Positions 35,635 through 43,869 of a DNA stretch of 64,000 nt are shown one piece after another (within the stretch, counting starts at the first letter, position 1; each line of letters begins with the position of its first letter). The DNA comes from Filomicrobium insigne (lineage in GTDB: Bacteria; Pseudomonadota; Alphaproteobacteria; Rhizobiales; Hyphomicrobiaceae): contig NZ_FNJC01000002.1 in NCBI RefSeq assembly GCF_900104305.1, positions 62,001 to 126,000 on the forward strand. Reading direction: 5' to 3'. The translations under genes and the position numbers were made by a program. The notes beneath the pieces are model-generated. The model did no database searches. It saw only the letters and a program-made list of their open reading frames with translations, and was not told where the DNA came from.

Positions 35635-36642
35635 TCAGTGCCCAAAGAAGATTCGGCCATCCGCGTCAGGCACCGTATGGAACATGACATCAAACTGCGC
35701 GACATGGGCCTTGACCTCTTCATCGTGGAGCGACCCGCTCGTAGCGAAAATCGCCTTGACCTTACGCCGCGCCAGCTGATCCAACGCATCAGCAAAAGAG
35801 AAATACGAGTCACTCACAACCGCAGCCCCTTTCAGCATATTGGAGCGTTTGGCTGCACGGGCCTGGATAATCGCAAGATCACTCGCTGCTGCTCGCTCCG
35901 GTTGACCCGACGCGTTCGCAACGAGCAACCCCTCGTTAGCAATCGTAATGCAGTTGCTTGCGCTCGCCGCGCAGATCCCCCAGGCTAAGCACATGTCGCG
36001 CTTGAGCTGATCGTCCCAATCCTCTGGGAACTTGGGAACAAACGGATTGGGTTCCTGTGACAGCATAGCTCCGCGGACCGTCCGAGAGACCGGTTCCAAC
36101 TGAACATTATCGCGATGAAGCGACGCCAAGGCGGGATTGGCGAGAAGATGTGTCTTGCCCTTCTTCCGGACAAAATACGGAATGACGTCAGGGTCGACAG
36201 AGGGTGCAGCAATCCCCTCAAATGGTCGATCCGGTCCCATCCACTGCCGAACCTTGTAAGCGACAGGCTCGCTCAGCGCGACATTGGTAACGAGAAACGA
36301 GCCGAATGCAGCGCGGAAGTTACTCTGTATCGCCTTGTTAATGACCTGATCCGAACTCCCGACAGCTGCCGAAAACGGACAGCTGTGTGTGACCAGAACA
36401 GCAATCGTCGGCACTGAGCCGACATTCACATCAAACGCGGCCGCAATCCGCGTAATTGCCTCGATTCCCGCATCCAGATCCCGAATGCTCGACCAGCTCA
36501 TGTCCCGCGCGCCGGTAAAAGCGGGCTGACCATGAGGATCGGTAAACTTGCCGATTGCGAGAAGATCCTGGCTCCCGTCATCGGAAGCAATCCACGCCTG
36601 CTGTTGTGGATTCTCACCGTACTTGAGTGCCTGCCTGCTCAT
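35635..36642 (-). CDS. Standalone AICAR-transformylase-like protein (PurH C-terminal homologue)
   Basis: A 335-residue protein homologous to the formyltransferase half of PurH. ALKYGENPQQQAWI is the family's RYGENPHQ start, DLDAGIEAI follows, then late segments NCITIANEGLLVANASGQPERA, AVVSDSYFSFADALDQLA and AIFATSGSLHDEEVKAHVAQFD. The IMP cyclohydrolase domain is missing. The catalytic Lys-His of PurH (KHxNPCG) is Thr-His here (VTHSCPFSA, residues 84-92), so the Lys is lost and the canonical reaction is doubtful. A normal purH should be elsewhere. It is the first gene of a unit with azlC (three-base gap) and azlD, which suggests a substrate-transporter relationship that I cannot name. Confidence 0.8.
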   Translation of the reverse strand: MSRQALKYGENPQQQAWIASDDGSQDLLAIGKFTDPHGQPAFTGARDMSWSSIRDLDAGIEAITRIAAAFDVNVGSVPTIAVLVTHSCPFSAAVGSSDQVINKAIQSNFRAAFGSFLVTNVALSEPVAYKVRQWMGPDRPFEGIAAPSVDPDVIPYFVRKKGKTHLLANPALASLHRDNVQLEPVSRTVRGAMLSQEPNPFVPKFPEDWDDQLKRDMCLAWGICAASASNCITIANEGLLVANASGQPERAAASDLAIIQARAAKRSNMLKGAAVVSDSYFSFADALDQLARRKVKAIFATSGSLHDEEVKAHVAQFDVMFHTVPDADGRIFFGH

Positions 36643-36760
36643 CTCTGATTTGCTCCTCTAGCGAACGGAGCGCTATCACACCGCGCAGTGGCAGCAAAGG
36701 CAATGCCTCAGCTCGAAAGTCTTATCCCGGCATGGGAGCTATGCATCCGTGGAAGAGGCA

Positions 36761-36789
36761 AATAAAGAAGACGGCCCGTTTCCGAGCCG
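36761..36789 (-). terminator. Probable clpA terminator
   Basis: On the minus strand a 6-bp stem (CGGCTC/GGGCCG, one G-U pair) with a six-base loop lies 43 bp past the clpA stop, followed by a T-rich tail (TCTTCTTTATT). Weakly to moderately convincing intrinsic terminator. Confidence 0.5.
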
Positions 36790-36831
36790 CCTCTTCGCAC
36801 ACCACGATATGCAGTTCGTAAAGCTTAAAGG

Positions 36832-39303
36832 TTATTCACCTTTCTTACGAGGGACACTCGGGACAGCACCGGTGCCGCCACCGCGCGAGGATTTCTCCTT
36901 GCGCCCGCCTTTGGGACCAGGAAGCGCTTTGCGCGGCGAAGCCTCAACAAGCACCGCCTGTGGTTCCTCGTCGCCCTCGTCCTCTTCTTCCTCGTCATAC
37001 GCCGTACCCTTGGACCTCTTTTCCGAAGGGTCTGCGGCAAGGAATTCGAAGCCAAGCTTCCGATCAGGTCCTTCGCCTTCGACGACCACCTTGACGGTAC
37101 CGCCATTCTCGAGCTTACCGAACAACAACTCGTCCGCGAGTGGCCTCTTGATGTTCTCCTGGATCACACGAGCCAGAGGCCGCGCACCGAATTTCTCATC
37201 GTAGCCCTTTTCACCGAGCCACTTCGATGCGTCTTCGCTGAGTTCGATCGTGACACCGCGATCAGCAAGCTGTGCCTCAAGCTGGAAGACGAACTTCTCG
37301 ACGACCTTCGCGATCACCTCAGGGGACAGTCCCGAGAATGGAATCACAGCATCGAGCCGGTTTCTGAATTCCGGCGTAAACAGCTTATTGATCGCTTCGG
37401 TATCTTCACCCTCGCGCTTACTGCGATTGAAGCCCATCGGTGGCTTGGCCAGATCACTGGCCCCAGCGTTCGATGTCATGATCAGGATCACATTGCGGAA
37501 ATCGACAGACTTACCGTTGTGGTCCGTCAACCTACCGTGGTCCATGACCTGCAGCAGGATGTTGAACAGATCCGGATGAGCTTTCTCGATTTCGTCGAGC
37601 AGAAGCACACAATGTGGATGCTGGTCCACACCGTCTGTAAGCAGGCCACCCTGATCGAAGCCGACATAGCCCGGAGGTGCGCCGATTAGCCGAGAAACTG
37701 TGTGCTTCTCCATGTATTCCGACATATCGAAGCGCAGCAGTTCAACACCCATCAGACTAGCGAGTTGCTTGGCCACCTCGGTCTTACCGACACCGGTAGG
37801 ACCGGAGAACAGATAGCTACCGATCGGCTTTTCAGGCTCGCGCAGTCCGGCTCGCGCAAGCTTGATTGCACTGGCCAGCAATTCAATCGCCTTATCCTGC
37901 CCGAAGACGAGCCGCTTCATATCGCGATCAAGCGCGATAAGAACCTCGGCATCAGACTTCGTAACCGTCTTGGGCGGAATACGCGCCATCGTCGCGACCG
38001 TCGCTTCGACTTCTTTGACGGTCACACGTTTCTTGCGCTTCTCCTCCGGCAACAACATCTGTGAAGCGCCAGTCTCGTCGATCACGTCGATTGCCTTGTC
38101 CGGCAACTTTCGATCGTTGATGTAACGCGCCGACAGCTCAACCGCCGCCCGCACGGCCGGCAGCGTGTATTTGATCTTGTGGAACTCCTCGAAATAAGGC
38201 TTCAGACCTTTCAGGATCTCCACCGAGTCTTCAATCGTCGGCTCCTTCACGTCGATCTTCTGGAAGCGACGGACGAGCGCACGATCTTTCTCGAAGTGCT
38301 GGCGATATTCCTTGTAGGTCGTTGAACCGATGCAGCGTACCGTGCCGGACTGCAGCGCAGGCTTGAGCAGATTGGATGCATCCATCGCGCCACCCGACGT
38401 AGCCCCCGCACCAATCACGGTGTGGATTTCGTCAATGAAGAGGATCGCACCCGGGTAGTTTTCGATCTCCTTCATCACCGCCTTCAGGCGTTCCTCAAAG
38501 TCGCCGCGATACCGTGTGCCGGCCAACAGCGAACCCATATCGAGAGAGAAGATCGTAGCACCGCGAAGAACCTCGGGAACTTCGCCGCGAATTATCTTGC
38601 GAGCAAGACCTTCCGCGATCGCCGTCTTACCGACGCCCGGATCACCGACAAACAACGGGTTGTTCTTCTGCCGACGGCACAGAACCTGGATGGTACGCAG
38701 AACCTCCTGTTCACGGCCGATAAGCGGATCGATCTTGCCGTCGCGCGCCTTTTTATTGAGGTTCACACAATAGCTGTTGAGCGCGTCCTGGCCGGGCTTT
38801 TTCTCCTCGGCGGCTTCGCTCTCCTCATCGACGCCGCGCACGGACCGAGGCTCAGACATCCCAGCACGTTTAGCAATACCGTGGCTGATGTACTGAACCG
38901 CGTCGAACCGCGTCATCTCCTGCTCCTGCAGGAAGAACGCCGCATGGCTCTCGCGCTCAGCAAAGATGGCGACCAAAACATTGGCGCCCGTCACCTCTTC
39001 ACGCCCGGAGGACTGTACATGCACGACAGCACGGTGAATGACACGTTGAAAGCCGTTCGTCGGCTGAGCCTCGTCCAATGTTTCAGAGACGAGCGCACCT
39101 AATTCTGAATCGAGATATTCGCTGACGCGTCCGCGTAGTGTGTCTAAATCGACGTTGCAAGCACGCATAACACCCGCCGCATCGCGATCATCTACGAGCG
39201 CCAAGAGCAGATGCTCTAACGTTGCAAACTCATGTTTACGCTCGTTTGCATATTCGAGCGCGCGATGCAGGGCTGCTTCAAGACTTTTCGAGAACGATGG
39301 CAC
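36832..39303 (-). CDS. clpA: ATP-dependent Clp protease ATP-binding subunit ClpA
   Basis: An 823-residue two-ring AAA+ unfoldase that feeds ClpP. The N-terminal ClpN repeats (LEYANERKHEFATLEHLLLAL) bind ClpS; AAA1 has GDPGVGKTAIAEG and LFIDEIHTVIGAG; AAA2 has FSGPTGVGKTEVAKQL, LLLDEIEKAHPDLFN and the D2-small domain. The last 65 residues form an unusual tail: an acidic run (DEEEEDEGDEEPQ) followed by a Lys/Gly-rich basic stretch, longer than in E. coli ClpA. clpS lies just upstream on the same strand, six bases away, as is usual. Confidence 0.97.
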   Translation of the reverse strand: MPSFSKSLEAALHRALEYANERKHEFATLEHLLLALVDDRDAAGVMRACNVDLDTLRGRVSEYLDSELGALVSETLDEAQPTNGFQRVIHRAVVHVQSSGREEVTGANVLVAIFAERESHAAFFLQEQEMTRFDAVQYISHGIAKRAGMSEPRSVRGVDEESEAAEEKKPGQDALNSYCVNLNKKARDGKIDPLIGREQEVLRTIQVLCRRQKNNPLFVGDPGVGKTAIAEGLARKIIRGEVPEVLRGATIFSLDMGSLLAGTRYRGDFEERLKAVMKEIENYPGAILFIDEIHTVIGAGATSGGAMDASNLLKPALQSGTVRCIGSTTYKEYRQHFEKDRALVRRFQKIDVKEPTIEDSVEILKGLKPYFEEFHKIKYTLPAVRAAVELSARYINDRKLPDKAIDVIDETGASQMLLPEEKRKKRVTVKEVEATVATMARIPPKTVTKSDAEVLIALDRDMKRLVFGQDKAIELLASAIKLARAGLREPEKPIGSYLFSGPTGVGKTEVAKQLASLMGVELLRFDMSEYMEKHTVSRLIGAPPGYVGFDQGGLLTDGVDQHPHCVLLLDEIEKAHPDLFNILLQVMDHGRLTDHNGKSVDFRNVILIMTSNAGASDLAKPPMGFNRSKREGEDTEAINKLFTPEFRNRLDAVIPFSGLSPEVIAKVVEKFVFQLEAQLADRGVTIELSEDASKWLGEKGYDEKFGARPLARVIQENIKRPLADELLFGKLENGGTVKVVVEGEGPDRKLGFEFLAADPSEKRSKGTAYDEEEEDEGDEEPQAVLVEASPRKALPGPKGGRKEKSSRGGGTGAVPSVPRKKGE

Positions 39304-39309
39304 GAGAAC

Positions 39310-39681
39310 CTACTCTTTCTCCATTGTGCATTGCAGGGGATGCTGGTGCTGGCGGGAAAAGTCGGTCACTTGCGTCACCTTCGTTTCCGCGACTTCGTAT
39401 GTATAGACGCCGCAAATGCCCACCCCCTTGTGGTGCACGTGCAGCATAATGCGGGTGGCGTCCTCCCTCCCTTTGTTAAAAAACCGTTCCAGGACATGAA
39501 CTACGAACTCCATGGGAGTATAATCGTCATTCAGCAATAAAACCTTATATAGGCTCGGTTTCTTCGTTTTGGGGCGCGTCTTGGTGACGAGGCCGGTCCG
39601 ACCTTCATTGTCGTCACCTCCCTCACCACCTTCGGACCCGTTGGGTCCGGCCATTTGAATCGGGCTCTTAAGTTCGATCAT
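39310..39681 (-). CDS. clpS: ClpS adaptor protein
   Basis: ClpS delivers N-degron substrates to ClpAP. The product contains the family core [68 protein letters not shown], with the N-degron pocket formed by the NDDYTPM and HHKGVG segments. The N-terminal 45 residues are Gly/Asp-rich and flexible. I place the start at ATG 39681, which has GAGG five bases upstream; the frame also opens at ATG 39717 twelve codons earlier, with only a weak site. Confidence 0.95.
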   Translation of the reverse strand: MIELKSPIQMAGPNGSEGGEGGDDNEGRTGLVTKTRPKTKKPSLYKVLLLNDDYTPMEFVVHVLERFFNKGREDATRIMLHVHHKGVGICGVYTYEVAETKVTQVTDFSRQHQHPLQCTMEKE

Positions 39682-39886
39682 CGCCGCCTCGAACGGCACG
39701 CCGGATACGACGTGCATCGTCTCAAATCATCTGTTCGCGTCGGGAACCCCCGAGCATCTCATCTTCTTACCGGCTTGCTAGCGCCGCACTCAACACTATT
39801 GCCGCTTTAAACACTGCCATCTCGCGAAGGGCAGCCGGTATGTAATTCGTTGTCCCGCCTGCTAAGATGGGTACACATGTCGACAC

Positions 39887-39912
39887 AAAAAAGGCCCGGC
39901 TCGAGCCGGGCC
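39887..39912 (-). terminator. Intrinsic terminator of the phasin gene
   Basis: A 20-base palindrome (39893-39912: GGCCCGGC ... GCCGGGCC) lies 35 bp past the phasin stop and is followed on the minus strand by six T residues. A textbook rho-independent terminator. Confidence 0.9.
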
Positions 39913-39946
39913 GTCGCGTAGATTATAAAGCGCTCGCGAACCCGGC

Positions 39947-40288
39947 TCAACGGCCGCCTGATAAGATCTTATCCATTGGGGAATAGGCCTGCTTGGCCAA
40001 ACTCGCATACATTTCACCAACCTTGGTCATCTGATGCATATATTCGTCGCAAGCACGCTTGGCGTAGTTCGACTGAATCTCGACAGCCTGCTCAAATGAC
40101 TTCGCAGTCATCAGCTTACCGAACGTCGCCGTACCGTCTTCCAACGAGCGCTTTGTAAAATCCGTCATTTCAGCGCCAATGGCCTGCCAGCCCCTGGTCC
40201 AGTCGTCCATCAGCTTCGTCACCGAATCCATGTTCTGCTCGCCGAGCTTTTGGAAAGCCTCGAAGTTCTTGGCCGCATTAACATCCAT
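39947..40288 (-). CDS. Phasin-family protein
   Basis: A 113-residue helical phasin: AAKNFEAFQKLGEQNMDSVTKLMDDWTRGWQAIGAEMTDFTKRSLEDG, then SFEQAVEIQSNYAKRACDEYMHQMTKVGEMYASLAKQAYSPMD. Phasins coat polyhydroxyalkanoate granules. ATG 40288 has GGAG a few bases upstream; the open frame to the right is not coding. The gene stands alone, ends in a strong terminator, and has two TGC-N3-GCA elements upstream that suggest control by a PhaR-type repressor. Confidence 0.9.
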   Translation of the reverse strand: MDVNAAKNFEAFQKLGEQNMDSVTKLMDDWTRGWQAIGAEMTDFTKRSLEDGTATFGKLMTAKSFEQAVEIQSNYAKRACDEYMHQMTKVGEMYASLAKQAYSPMDKILSGGR

Positions 40289-40326
40289 GTTCCACTCCGT
40301 ATTCGGAAGAGATTTCTCGGAAAATA

Positions 40327-40348
40327 AGGGGTGGACGACCGCACCCCT
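40327..40348 (-). promoter_or_regulatory. Hairpin in the probable phasin mRNA leader
   Basis: AGGGGTG and CACCCCT form a perfect 7-bp stem with an eight-base loop, 39 bases before the phasin start codon. If transcription starts near 40355-40360, it lies at the 5' end of the leader and could stabilise the mRNA. No T-run follows. Confidence 0.35.
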
Positions 40349-40368
40349 GGCAGCTCGAAACCTGATAT

Positions 40369-40414
40369 TTGCAACGCACAACCGCAGATTCAAACATTTT
40401 TTTGCACTGCACAA
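40369..40414 (-). promoter_or_regulatory. Paired TGC-N3-GCA elements, candidate PhaR operator and promoter
   Basis: Two 13-base direct repeats, TTGCAACGCACAA (40369-40381) and TTGCACTGCACAA (40402-40414), agree at 11 positions and sit 33 bp apart, about three helical turns. Each contains TGC-N3-GCA, close to the CTGC-N3-GCAG site described for PhaR of Rhodobacter sphaeroides. A -35/-10 pair on the minus strand can be read as TTGAAT and AAATAT, with the proximal repeat between or over them, consistent with repression. PhaR itself is not in the window. Confidence 0.5.
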
Positions 40415-40655
40415 GGAGCAAGCGAGCACGGCAGGCCGATGTTAACGAAAACTTGGGCACCTCGAGTCTATGCAATTGACAGGCTGGGATTCGGACCAGC
40501 GAGGGACTTAACGCGCCGCAAAGACGTCAAAAAACCGTGGTCTGCCAGTCTGTGGAATGATGGGAGATTCGGAGCAAACGCAGGCGAAGACGCACTCTGG
40601 CGTGAGGCCATTTGGTGCGCATCAGAAGAAGTTGGCAAGGAAACCTTAGCGGTCG

Positions 40656-42125
40656 ATGGCCAGAAATTTCACACGTCATACCGGCAAAAAAGCCTCAGAC
40701 AGGACGTCACTTTATAGTGCCGTTCTGACCGTTTTGACGTTGGCTTGTGCAATCCTGGTTTCGGATGTGCAGGCAGCCAACGCCGAAAAGCATGCCGCGA
40801 TGGCCATGGACGCCAACACCGGCAAAGTGCTGCACAACAGCTCTGGGGACGAATTGCGTCACCCTGCTTCGCTTACGAAAATGATGACGCTGTATATGGC
40901 CTTCGAACTCATTGAAGCAGGAAAGCTCAGCTACGGTACAAAAATCCGGTTCAGCGCGCAGGCCGCCAGCCAACCCCCTTCGAAACTCGGCCTAGACGTC
41001 GGGGAAAGCATCCGCCTGATCGATGCCATCAAGGCTCTCATTACAAAGAGCGCGAACGATGTGGCGTGCGCGGTCGCAGAACATATCGGGGGCTCCGAAA
41101 CCCGCTTCGCCCGCCTTATGACGGAAAAGGCACGCGCGCTTGGCATGAAACGGACCGTCTTTAAGAACGCATCTGGCCTACCGAATGAGGATCAGGTGAC
41201 GACCGCACGCGATATGCTCACACTGGCGATGCGGCTTCAGGACGATTTTCCAAAGCACTACGAGCTTTTCAAAACGCAGACGTTCTCATACCGGGGCAAG
41301 ACCTACCGCAACCACAATAGGCTCTTGGGCAAGATCCGTGGCGTCGACGGCATTAAGACTGGTTACATCCGCGCTTCCGGTTTCAATCTCGTTTCGTCGG
41401 TAAAGCGGGACGGTAAATACGTCGTCGCAGCAGTATTCGGCGGGCGCACATCCAAGACGCGCAACGCCGAAATGACGAGCCTGCTTTACAAGTCCCTCAA
41501 GCGAGCTTCTACGCACCAGACGCGTAAGCCGATGTTGGTCGCTACACCTAAGCCTATGATGCGCCCATCAATTCCGCCACGCCGTCCTGTTCTTGCTGAA
41601 CCCATTGAGGTCGGACGCGCCGAACCTCAGATCGCGATCGCGCGCGTGCGTCCGAACGATGTTGTGCAGGGCCGCCCCACGCCATCGCCCGCCTATGCGA
41701 ATCGCCCTCCACAGCATCAACCCACCAACGAACCACCCGGACGCGCCCCAGGCACGCTGCAGGATCAATTGGCTCTATTGCTCGCCCGTAGCGGCGTCGT
41801 GGACGATACAAGCGGCGAAGGGTCACGAGAAGAACCAGAGCAAAATGTGCGAGGCCAGGTGCAAGGTCGGGTACCGAACGGCCCTTATCAGGTTCAGGTG
41901 GGCGCCTTTGGATCACGTCAAGAAGCCGAACAGAGCCTGGAAGCCGTAATCCGACGGACCAACAGACTACTCGCCGACTACGTTCCCATTACAGAACCCG
42001 TAAACAATGGTTCACGAACCCTCTACCGCGCACGCTTTGCAGGCTTTGGGCAAGCGGCGGCAACGTCAACGTGCCACGAACTACGAAGCCTTCAAATCGA
42101 CTGCTTCGTCACGAGCCAGCGCTAG
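40656..42125 (+). CDS. D-alanyl-D-alanine carboxypeptidase with SPOR domain
   Basis: A 489-residue penicillin-binding protein of the DacA/PBP5 class. Signal peptide about residues 1-41; catalytic motifs SLTK (Ser72, Lys75), SAN (132-134) and KTG (234-236). A Pro/Arg-rich linker (about 270-400) connects to a C-terminal SPOR domain (YQVQVGAFGSRQEAEQSLEAVI), which binds glycan denuded of stem peptides and would place the enzyme at the septum. It removes the terminal D-Ala of peptidoglycan pentapeptides in the periplasm. The next gene is convergent. Confidence 0.95.
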   Translation: MARNFTRHTGKKASDRTSLYSAVLTVLTLACAILVSDVQAANAEKHAAMAMDANTGKVLHNSSGDELRHPASLTKMMTLYMAFELIEAGKLSYGTKIRFSAQAASQPPSKLGLDVGESIRLIDAIKALITKSANDVACAVAEHIGGSETRFARLMTEKARALGMKRTVFKNASGLPNEDQVTTARDMLTLAMRLQDDFPKHYELFKTQTFSYRGKTYRNHNRLLGKIRGVDGIKTGYIRASGFNLVSSVKRDGKYVVAAVFGGRTSKTRNAEMTSLLYKSLKRASTHQTRKPMLVATPKPMMRPSIPPRRPVLAEPIEVGRAEPQIAIARVRPNDVVQGRPTPSPAYANRPPQHQPTNEPPGRAPGTLQDQLALLLARSGVVDDTSGEGSREEPEQNVRGQVQGRVPNGPYQVQVGAFGSRQEAEQSLEAVIRRTNRLLADYVPITEPVNNGSRTLYRARFAGFGQAAATSTCHELRSLQIDCFVTSQR

Positions 42126-42152
42126 ACAAATGCGTTGGCTCCTGTAAGGCGA

Positions 42153-42845
42153 CTATTGCGAAATATTCGCCAAGAGCACTTCCTTGGCTTCGTTGATTTT
42201 TGACGCAAGATAGGTGGAACCACCGCGATCGGGGTGAAGCTTGACGATAAGCTCGCGATGCGCGCGCCGAACCTCGTCACGACTGGCACCATGGCGAAGC
42301 CCGAGAATTTCGTAAGCCTCTGCCACAGTCATGCGGCCATCCGGCCCATTCATTTCTCTTTCTCCGCGCGCCATGTCTTCGCGCCACTTCGGATACGCCC
42401 GATCAAGATAAGCTTCGATCAATTGGGCGGAGCGAGGATCATCCGCCCGTGCATCCTGCCACAGCAGAGCAAGCTCTGCTGCCTCCAGCGTCTCGATGCG
42501 CCGCCCCTCAAAGAGACCGCGGATCACGCGCCCACGAATTTCACCGGTATCATGATCAAGCTCCATCTCGAGAAAATCGGTGGTGACCTGCGATGTCTGC
42601 CCGCCCGATTTACGTGTTCTTGGCAGCGAACCGCTGCCGAACAGCAGCCAGATCCCAAATAATCCTACGGGCGCCGCGTATCCGATGCCTCCGCGCAAAG
42701 CCAGCAGACCAGCGACAGCGAGCGCAATGACCCCGGCCGCCCGCTTGAGCTGCACAGCCAGCTTCCCCGGGTTTGCCCCAGTAAAGCCGTGCACAGCGAT
42801 AAGCACCAAAGCAAGTAGCGCTAAACCTAGAAGAAGGAATTGCAT
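42153..42845 (-). CDS. Membrane-anchored DnaJ-domain protein
   Basis: A 230-residue protein. Residues 1-75 hold two or three membrane helices (MQFLLLGLALLALVLIAVHGF, AAGVIALAVAGLLALRGGIGYAAPVGLFGIWLLFGSG); residues 90-160 are cytoplasmic (TTDFLEMELDHDTGEIRGRVIRGLFEGRRIE); a J domain ends the protein (MTVAEAYEILGLRHGASRDEVRRAHRELIVKLHPDRGG) with the HPD motif that stimulates DnaK. ATG 42845 is preferred, since it starts the first helix; a GTG 19 codons upstream is also in frame. The type resembles DjlA-like J proteins. Confidence 0.9.
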   Translation of the reverse strand: MQFLLLGLALLALVLIAVHGFTGANPGKLAVQLKRAAGVIALAVAGLLALRGGIGYAAPVGLFGIWLLFGSGSLPRTRKSGGQTSQVTTDFLEMELDHDTGEIRGRVIRGLFEGRRIETLEAAELALLWQDARADDPRSAQLIEAYLDRAYPKWREDMARGEREMNGPDGRMTVAEAYEILGLRHGASRDEVRRAHRELIVKLHPDRGGSTYLASKINEAKEVLLANISQ

Positions 42846-42974
42846 CAGCGCATTAACAGGGTCCCGCGCCCTTTCAAGTTGAAACGGAATATCGGAAAGC
42901 ACACGCGTGTAAGGCGATCACAAAACAGGTTGGCAAGGCCTACACCAAAGCGCAATGCGGCAACACCCTCAGCG

Positions 42975-43766
42975 TTACGACGCCGCCGGTTTCATTTGTT
43001 GTAACAACGCACGAGCTCCACTTCCCGACCGTTCCGAGCTAAGTCGTTGCAACGCTTCGCGGCCACCCGCAGCATACACAGCAACCGCCGCCAGCAACTC
43101 ACGTAGCTGCACTGCCGAACCCGCATCAAACCGGCACCAGGCACCACCCGTCAATCGGCAAATCTCCTTGAACGCACGTTCCGCTACCGGATCATAGCCC
43201 TCCTGAAACAGGAACACCGGCATCCCAAGCAACCCGAGCTCGCCGGCACGCGCACAAAGCTCATCAACGCTTTCTTCCATGCTGTCGCCGACATACACCA
43301 ACGCATTAACCTGTTTTTTGTCGGTTTCCCGCCTCGCGTGGGTCAAAACCTTACCGATCTGCGTGCGTCCACCCTGGCAACCAACCTGCGTCATCAGGCG
43401 CTGCAAAGCCATGGGATCACTCACCCACTTTGAAGCCCTGCATTCGCCAAACCCGCGAAAATAAACTAACTGCACGTCAAGACCGCCGATCTGATCGACG
43501 GCGGCAAACATCTCCGACTGCAACTGCATGGCCATGTCCCAGGTGGGCTGGCGGCTCATCGTTGCGTCCATGGCGAATATCAGACGCCCCCGCCCGGTAT
43601 TTTGGGTGCGCGGTGCCACCTTCATCTTTGCGAGAAAATCCGCCACCTCTTGATCCGAGGATCTCTCGGTATCCGGCAGTCGATCAGACGCGCGATCAGC
43701 GGGTACACTCGCCCCCGTAACATCCTCGGGAATGATCTTCGTATCGCGCTTATCCTTGGTGGTCAT
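42975..43766 (-). CDS. von Willebrand factor A domain protein
   Basis: A 263-residue VWA-like protein. The N-terminal 50 residues are charged and disordered. Residues 60-230 form the domain: GRGRLIFAMDATMSRQPTW carries D-x-T-x-S in place of the usual D-x-S-x-S MIDAS motif, followed by QLVYFRGFGECRASKWVSDP, GRTQIGKVLTHARRE and VNALVYVGDSMEESVDEL. The ribosome site AAGGA lies within a hairpin (CCTTTCGC/GCGAAGG). Function unknown. It stands between the DnaJ gene (downstream) and putA (upstream). Confidence 0.85.
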   Translation of the reverse strand: MTTKDKRDTKIIPEDVTGASVPADRASDRLPDTERSSDQEVADFLAKMKVAPRTQNTGRGRLIFAMDATMSRQPTWDMAMQLQSEMFAAVDQIGGLDVQLVYFRGFGECRASKWVSDPMALQRLMTQVGCQGGRTQIGKVLTHARRETDKKQVNALVYVGDSMEESVDELCARAGELGLLGMPVFLFQEGYDPVAERAFKEICRLTGGAWCRFDAGSAVQLRELLAAVAVYAAGGREALQRLSSERSGSGARALLQQMKPAAS

Positions 43767-43869
43767 GAAGCTCTATCCTTCGCAAAGCGAAAGGCCGCAG
43801 AATGGGCAACCTCCTGCTAAGGTGGCCACACCCCATCAGGTTGGCAAGTCACGGGGCTGCCATCAAGAT

